Part shown: positions 23,513-27,358 of the stretch, piece after piece
How the letters are laid out: every line of letters begins with the position of its first letter
Position numbering within the stretch: position 1 is the first letter of the stretch
Assembly (NCBI GenBank): GCA_041482015.1
Contig: JBGPCZ010000077.1
Location: 1-27,358 of the forward strand
Reading direction: 5' to 3'
DNA: 27,358 nucleotides
Origin: JACQFK01 sp041482015
Lineage (GTDB): Bacteria; Planctomycetota; MHYJ01; JACPRB01
Position numbers and translations under genes: made by a program
The notes under the pieces: model-generated
Told to the model about the DNA's origin: nothing
The model's database searches: none
Seen by the model: the letters and a program-made list of their open reading frames with translations, nothing else

Positions 23513-24697
23513 TCAGCGCCGACGAATCAGGACCAGCGCGACGGCCGCGGCCGCCAGGAGCGCGAGGAGCGGCCCCGAAGCGAGGGCGATCGTGTTGCAG
23601 CCGCACTTGTGGCCGCCGCCTCCGCCGCTACCGGACGCGGAGGCGACCGGGACCGGAGCGGGCGCGGGTGCTGGAGCGGGGCCGGGCCCCGGCGCGGGAG
23701 GGCTGACCCCGTCCACGACGTAGGACTTCACTTCCTTCAGCTTCTGGACCATGAGCCAGCTTCGGAGGAGGTAGCCGATATTGGAGGCATTGGCGCCCGT
23801 GGTGAAGGTGCCCGCGTTTCCGCCAGCCCCTCCGTACGGATTGCTATCGGAGTTGAAAGTCGTACCCGAGGTGTAGCTCGAGGTGGGATGGATCCCGTCC
23901 GCGCTGTCGATCAGCGTCCCATTCCAATTGATCGGCTGGCGGGCAAGAATCTCGGCGTAATAGTCGATCAAGGGCAGACCGCGCGTCTGGGCCATGTTCC
24001 GGATCGCGGAGTTGTAGCCCGTCACATCGGACCCAACCCGGGGAGGGATCGTGCTGACGAGGACCACGATCCCGCGGGCCTCCAGCCGGTCGACGATCGT
24101 GCCGAGATTCGCGATGAACGTGTTCGTGGGCATCGGCGCGGCGATATCGTTGGTCCCCAGCATCAGCACGGCGAAATTGGCATTCGAAAAGGCCCAGGCA
24201 ACGGAATCGATGTGGAGGTTGGCGGTGATCGTCCCGTTGGTCACGTTCGTTCTACCCGTGGCTTGATCCGATGCCCCCGGCATGTTGGGGCCGGTCTGGT
24301 TCATTCCGGTCAGGATCTCGTCCGTGCTGAGTCCGCTGGCGGAGGTCATGCTCCGGCTCCCGATGTCGACGGCGGTTAGATAAAGTCCGTTCGTGCTGGT
24401 CGCGTTGACCCCCGAGGGGAACCCCTGGTCCCCCCCGAACCACGCAATGATGTTCTGATCCTCGGTCGCCACCACGTTCGCCCCCCGCGGCCACTGGGTG
24501 TACGGATTGGAGTGGCTGATCGAATCTCCGACGTGGATCACCATCGCCGAGGCGGAGGCGTTCTTTGCAGAAGCGGTGTAGACCGCCCGGCAGTGGGTCA
24601 CCCACCCGGTCTCCCACGCATCGTCGTACGCGTTGGCCTGCGTCTTGTCGTTCTGCGCGCAGGCAAGAAAGGATACGGCCGCCAGTAGGATCGTCAT
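23513..24697 (-). CDS. SGNH/GDSL hydrolase with Pro-rich linker and C-terminal anchor-like tail
   Basis: The 394-residue protein starts at an ATG with GGGAGG eight bases ahead and a short hydrophobic signal, probably cleaved after ACA. Residues about 50-320 are an SGNH hydrolase: HVGDSIS with Ser59, GTND with Asn183, ADGIH with Asp267 and His270. Block II Gly is not obvious. A Pro-Ala linker (333-350) leads to a Gly run, the HKCGCN motif, a hydrophobic stretch (370-391) and a final IRRR. That Gly/Cys motif, helix and Arg cluster resembles C-terminal sorting tails such as MYXO-CTERM or GlyGly-CTERM, so surface anchoring is likely. It has 86 bases to the next gene. Confidence 0.85.
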   Translation of the reverse strand: MTILLAAVSFLACAQNDKTQANAYDDAWETGWVTHCRAVYTASAKNASASAMVIHVGDSISHSNPYTQWPRGANVVATEDQNIIAWFGGDQGFPSGVNATSTNGLYLTAVDIGSRSMTSASGLSTDEILTGMNQTGPNMPGASDQATGRTNVTNGTITANLHIDSVAWAFSNANFAVLMLGTNDIAAPMPTNTFIANLGTIVDRLEARGIVVLVSTIPPRVGSDVTGYNSAIRNMAQTRGLPLIDYYAEILARQPINWNGTLIDSADGIHPTSSYTSGTTFNSDSNPYGGAGGNAGTFTTGANASNIGYLLRSWLMVQKLKEVKSYVVDGVSPPAPGPGPAPAPAPAPVPVASASGSGGGGGHKCGCNTIALASGPLLALLAAAAVALVLIRRR

Positions 24698-24741
24698 CAC
24701 CCAGCCTCCCGAAAAGGAAACCCTCACCCACGAGAGGCCCG

Positions 24742-24778
24742 CCCTCCTTCGCCCCTCTCCATGAAGGGCGAAGGAGGG
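24742..24778 (-). terminator. 13-bp perfect hairpin between the chimeric gene and the SGNH gene
   Basis: CCCTCCTTCGCCC (24742-24754) and GGGCGAAGGAGGG (24766-24778) form a perfect stem with an 11-base loop, starting 10 bases after the TAG-type stop region of the gene at 24789. No T-run follows on the minus strand, so it may be a processing or pausing hairpin rather than a strong intrinsic terminator. Confidence 0.5.
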
Positions 24779-24788
24779 TCCAGCCGCC

Positions 24789-26276
24789 CTATCGCTCGAT
24801 CTCCACCACTTCAAGCTGGTCCACGTGCAGGTCCGCCGTGGAGCCCGGCTTGCCGACGAACCATCCGACGCTCCAGATCCGGTCGCCCGCCTCGAACTTG
24901 AGGGTGCGGTTGCCGCCCTGGTTGACCGGGATGTCCTTGAAGGGGATCGTGATCGTCGTCCATTGGCGGACGACGGGGTCGAGGTCGAGGTTGAAGTTCT
25001 CGTCCTTCGTGCCGTTCTTGACGACGAGCTGGAGGAAGGCCGGCTCCGTGAGGAAGTAGCGGAAGCGGAGCGCCGTGTTCGCCTTCAGCGCGAAGAAGCC
25101 GCGCTCGCCCGGCGCGGTGAACCCCGCCTGCGACTGGAAGAGGGTCCGGTTGTCGCTCGCCACCGAGACCACGTGGATGCCCTCGGGCAGTGTGTCGATC
25201 CGCCCGCGGATCCGGCTCCTCACCGCGACGTCCTTGAAGTCGGGCTTCCACCCCGGCGTCTCGCGCGGGCGGGCGGCGGGGGCGAGCGTCCGGCGCTTCT
25301 GCGGTTCCATCTTGTCCTTCACGACCTGGTGCTCCACGCCCTGGTGGAGGACGATCTCCTGCCAGCGCGCGGCGCCCTCGTCCACCACGACGCGGTCGGG
25401 CTTCGCGGAGAGGAGGACGCGCCCCGCGTTCGCCATCGGCGCGACGCGGCAGGTCCCGAGGACGAGCGACAGGGTCGAGCCCTGCTGGACGTCGAGCCCG
25501 AGCGCGCCCTCGGAGAGCGCGACCTCGTCCCGGCCGAGCGTGAAGCGGCTCGCCGCGTCGAACGTGAGGCGCGCCTTCGCGAAATCGATCGAGGTCCTCC
25601 CCTCGGCGCGGAGAAGCATGCCCTCCTCGATGCGCGAGGCGGGCGCCCACTTCCCGTCCGCAAGCGTCGAGATCGCGCCGCCCCGGACCGAGAGGGCGAG
25701 GTCCTTCTTCACGGGGACTTCCGCGATCGTCGGGCGCTGCGCGGGGGCGGGAGGCTTCGGGGCGGGCGACTCCTCCTTCTTGGGTTCGGGAGTCTCGGGC
25801 TTCGACTCCGGCGCCGGGATTTGCGCAGGAGGCACGATCTCCGTGCGCGGCGGCGCGACCAACGGCTTCGCGGACGGCTCGGGAGACTTGGGGAGCGGAG
25901 CGGGAGGAGCGGTCTTGACGGGAGGAGTCTCGAGCGCCTCCTCCGGAGGCGGCTCGGGCGCGCGGACGACGGTCTTCGCGGGCTTGTCCTGCGAAAGGAA
26001 GACGAGGCCGACGACGGCGAGCAGGACGGCGGCCGCCGCGACAAACCATCCCGTGCCGGTCGCTTCGCGCCGGATCGAGAGGCGGCGGGTCGGCTTCTTC
26101 CGCGGGCGGAGCGTCGCGAGCTCAGCCGCGCAGCGCGGGCAGGTCCTGACGTGAGCCGGCGACTCGGCGCCCTCGAGCACCGCGGCCATCTCCTCGGCGG
26201 CGGCGATCAGCACGCCGTCACGGATCAGGGCCGCGGCGGAGTCGTGGTAGAAGCAGGAAATGCCGAGGATGTTCAC
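24789..26276 (-). CDS. Chimera: carbamoyltransferase N-terminus joined to anti-sigma/FecR-like protein
   Basis: Residues 1-29 are the start of a NodU/CmcH-type carbamoyltransferase (GISCFYHDSAAALIRDG is diagnostic), ending at AAAEE where the family continues ERFTR. From residue 30 it becomes a different protein: a zinc-binding anti-sigma motif His42-x3-Cys46-x2-Cys49 (HVRTCPRC), a membrane helix (74-94), a Pro-rich linker (98-195), a FecR-like beta region (about 195-335) and a C-terminal binding-like beta domain (about 360-495). The body of the carbamoyltransferase is absent and the start of the anti-sigma protein is missing. It could be a natural deletion fusion at GAGGAG or an assembly join. 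Upstream small genes are the usual carbamoyltransferase partners. Confidence 0.75.
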   Translation of the reverse strand: MNILGISCFYHDSAAALIRDGVLIAAAEEMAAVLEGAESPAHVRTCPRCAAELATLRPRKKPTRRLSIRREATGTGWFVAAAAVLLAVVGLVFLSQDKPAKTVVRAPEPPPEEALETPPVKTAPPAPLPKSPEPSAKPLVAPPRTEIVPPAQIPAPESKPETPEPKKEESPAPKPPAPAQRPTIAEVPVKKDLALSVRGGAISTLADGKWAPASRIEEGMLLRAEGRTSIDFAKARLTFDAASRFTLGRDEVALSEGALGLDVQQGSTLSLVLGTCRVAPMANAGRVLLSAKPDRVVVDEGAARWQEIVLHQGVEHQVVKDKMEPQKRRTLAPAARPRETPGWKPDFKDVAVRSRIRGRIDTLPEGIHVVSVASDNRTLFQSQAGFTAPGERGFFALKANTALRFRYFLTEPAFLQLVVKNGTKDENFNLDLDPVVRQWTTITIPFKDIPVNQGGNRTLKFEAGDRIWSVGWFVGKPGSTADLHVDQLEVVEIER

Positions 26277-26300
26277 GGGTGGGGGATGTCTTCTTCGGGT

Positions 26301-26594
26301 CTAGAAGCCGCCGCGCGCCTCGTCGACGCTCGACGGATTGGGCGGCAGCGGGGTCCAGTGCGCTGGACCGGGCTTGAGCTCGAGCGGGTCGGAGAACAGC
26401 TTCACGCCGATCGCGAAGAGCGGAATGACGACGAGGTACGCCAGGCTGGTCACGACCCGCGAGAGGAGGTTCCCGATCTGCCGCGCCACCCACTGCCACG
26501 CGCGCCACAGGCGCTTGTAGAAGGGTGCCTCCGGCGCGAGCGGCGCCTCACGGCGCGTCGAGCCCAGCTGAACGGCCGGGGAGCTGGGCTTCAT
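26301..26594 (-). CDS. Small membrane protein of carbamoyltransferase loci (SxtJ-like position)
   Basis: The 97-residue protein has a basic juxtamembrane region (FYKRLWRAWQWVARQIGN) and one hydrophobic segment (about 44-66, VVTSLAYLVVIPLFAIGVKLF), then a short Pro-rich tail. It lies between the DUF5989 gene (3 bases upstream) and the carbamoyltransferase start (24 bases downstream), the order familiar from carbamoyltransferase clusters. The biochemical role is unknown, perhaps membrane recruitment of the transferase. The family name is inferred mostly from position. Confidence 0.7.
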   Translation of the reverse strand: MKPSSPAVQLGSTRREAPLAPEAPFYKRLWRAWQWVARQIGNLLSRVVTSLAYLVVIPLFAIGVKLFSDPLELKPGPAHWTPLPPNPSSVDEARGGF

Positions 26595-26597
26595 GAA

Positions 26598-26789
26598 TTA
26601 GAAGATGGTATAGATGAACGCGCTGATCGCGGACGACTGGCCGAAGATCACGAGCACGCCGAGCAGCAGGAGCACGACCACGAGCGGCGTCATCCACCAC
26701 ACCTTGCGGCGCGCGAAGAAGTGTACGAGCCCCCCGGCGATGCCGATCCGGGCGAACAGGTTGCGGAAGAAACGGCGGATGGCTTTCAC
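26598..26789 (-). CDS. DUF5989 family small membrane protein
   Basis: The 63-residue protein has an N-terminal amphipathic basic region (IRRFFRNLFAR), the FARRKVWWMTPLVVVLLLL segment and the ending GQSSAISAFIYTIF, the characteristic DUF5989 signature, with one transmembrane helix. The start is GTG at 26789 with GGGGAG six bases ahead; a longer upstream reading lacks any support. It is the first gene of the minus-strand unit divergent from carA. Such proteins typically sit next to carbamoyltransferases; function not established. Confidence 0.85.
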   Translation of the reverse strand: MKAIRRFFRNLFARIGIAGGLVHFFARRKVWWMTPLVVVLLLLGVLVIFGQSSAISAFIYTIF

Positions 26790-26903
26790 GGCTGCTCCCC
26801 GATCTGGCGGGCCACACGCTGGCTCCGAGGGCAACGATTCTACGCTCCGGGTTCCCGCCGCGTCAATTCCGCGCGCCTTCGCCCGCGGGCGCGGCCTCCG
26901 CCG

Positions 26904-26932
26904 TTGAACGCGCGCGGCGCAGGACCTAGACT
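26904..26932 (+). promoter_or_regulatory. Putative promoter of carA
   Basis: TTGAAC (26904-26909) and TAGACT (26927-26932) are 17 bases apart, each matching 4 of 6 consensus positions. The predicted start near 26939 leaves only about 11 bases of leader. The 26790-26949 divergent intergenic region holds no gene. Confidence 0.4.
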
Positions 26933-26949
26933 CGGCGGCTGGCCCCCTC

Positions 26950-27358
26950 ATGACGGCTGCCCTGCTGGTCCTCGAAGATGGCCGCGCGTTCGCCGGCCGG
27001 CGTTTCGGCGCCCCGTCCGACGCGGCGGGCGAGGTGGTGTTCAACACCTCCATGACCGGATACCAGGAGATCCTGGGAGATCCGTCCTACGCCGGCCAGA
27101 TCGTCGTGATGACCTATCCCATGATCGGGAACTACGGCATCGCGCCCGAGGACTTCGAGTCGCGCAAGACCTTCCTCGAGGGGCTCGTGGTGAAGGAGCC
27201 GAGCCGCATCGCGAGCAACTGGCGGAACGAGCGCACGCTCGACGACTACCTCTCCGCCTGCGGCGTGCCCGGCTTCTGCGACTTCGACACGCGCGCGCTG
27301 GTGCGCCACCTGCGCACCCACGGGGCGAAGCGCGGCGTGATCGCCGCCGCGAGCCACG
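26950..27358 (+). CDS. carA: Carbamoyl-phosphate synthase small subunit (5' part)
   Basis: The visible 136 residues are the N-terminal domain of CarA. FNTSMTGYQEILGDPSYAGQ, MTYPMIGNYGI and GFCDFDTRALVRHLR are the standard family segments. CarA supplies ammonia from glutamine to the large subunit to make carbamoyl phosphate for arginine and pyrimidines. The gene runs off the window, so the glutaminase domain and catalytic Cys are not seen. The ATG at 26950 is the first in-frame start; the ribosome-binding site is weak. It is divergent from the carbamoyltransferase-type locus, which would use its product. Confidence 0.95.
   Translation, partial: MTAALLVLEDGRAFAGRRFGAPSDAAGEVVFNTSMTGYQEILGDPSYAGQIVVMTYPMIGNYGIAPEDFESRKTFLEGLVVKEPSRIASNWRNERTLDDYLSACGVPGFCDFDTRALVRHLRTHGAKRGVIAAASH

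Overview
This is a high-GC (roughly two thirds G+C by eye) bacterial chromosomal fragment. It is rich in exported enzymes: three SGNH/GDSL hydrolases, a clan GH-A glycosidase-like lipoprotein, two multidomain serine-hydrolase esterases, an FG-GAP propeller lipoprotein resembling family 11 rhamnogalacturonan lyases, a Tat-exported Gfo/Idh/MocA oxidoreductase, and a SUMF1-type domain. That mix, with a Tat-exported protein carrying a VHEWG motif and HEAT-like tail, and a DUF5989/carbamoyltransferase locus, suggests Planctomycetota or a related PVC lineage. This is inference from gene content; no rRNA is present.

Left part (1-10.1 kb) is a mosaic of short transcription units. It holds an SGNH esterase facing a GH-A-like lipoprotein; an addiction module whose ParE-like toxin is joined out of frame to a MazF C-terminal remnant; tRNA-Asn(GTT); an acyl-CoA dehydrogenase-like protein; mutY with an intact Nudix box; a thioredoxin-like protein with a CSIPC site; a Tat-exported protein of unknown function; a two-helix membrane protein; a DUF885 peptidase-like lipoprotein; and an orphan 86-residue protein behind a good sigma70-type promoter.

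Central part (10.1-23.4 kb) is a run of seven minus-strand genes, nearly all with export signals, that look like a polysaccharide or esterified-glycan utilisation cluster. Reading in transcription order: a thioredoxin-like protein with an in-frame UGA, a transglutaminase-like protein, an SGNH hydrolase, a 1283-residue SUMF1/double-hydrolase/CBM-like lipoprotein, a 704-residue esterase, the propeller lipoprotein and the oxidoreductase. Four consecutive genes are joined by ATGA/GTGA overlaps. A 17-bp perfect AT-rich palindrome sits between the first gene and the rest.

Right part (23.5-27.4 kb) has another SGNH hydrolase with a C-terminal anchor-like tail, then a chimeric gene whose first 29 codons are the start of a NodU/CmcH-type carbamoyltransferase joined to an anti-sigma/FecR-like protein. 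Two small membrane proteins typical of carbamoyltransferase loci follow (one DUF5989), and then a divergent carA that runs off the window.

The most notable observation is the candidate selenoprotein at 22140-23426. Signal peptide plus first half and second half of one protein are in the same frame, separated only by TGA at 23190-23192. A perfect inverted repeat straddles that codon, and a possible bacterial SECIS-like hairpin lies just downstream. Two out-of-place gene junctions (ParE/MazF and carbamoyltransferase/anti-sigma) are the next most interesting; both could be deletions at short homologies or assembly chimeras.
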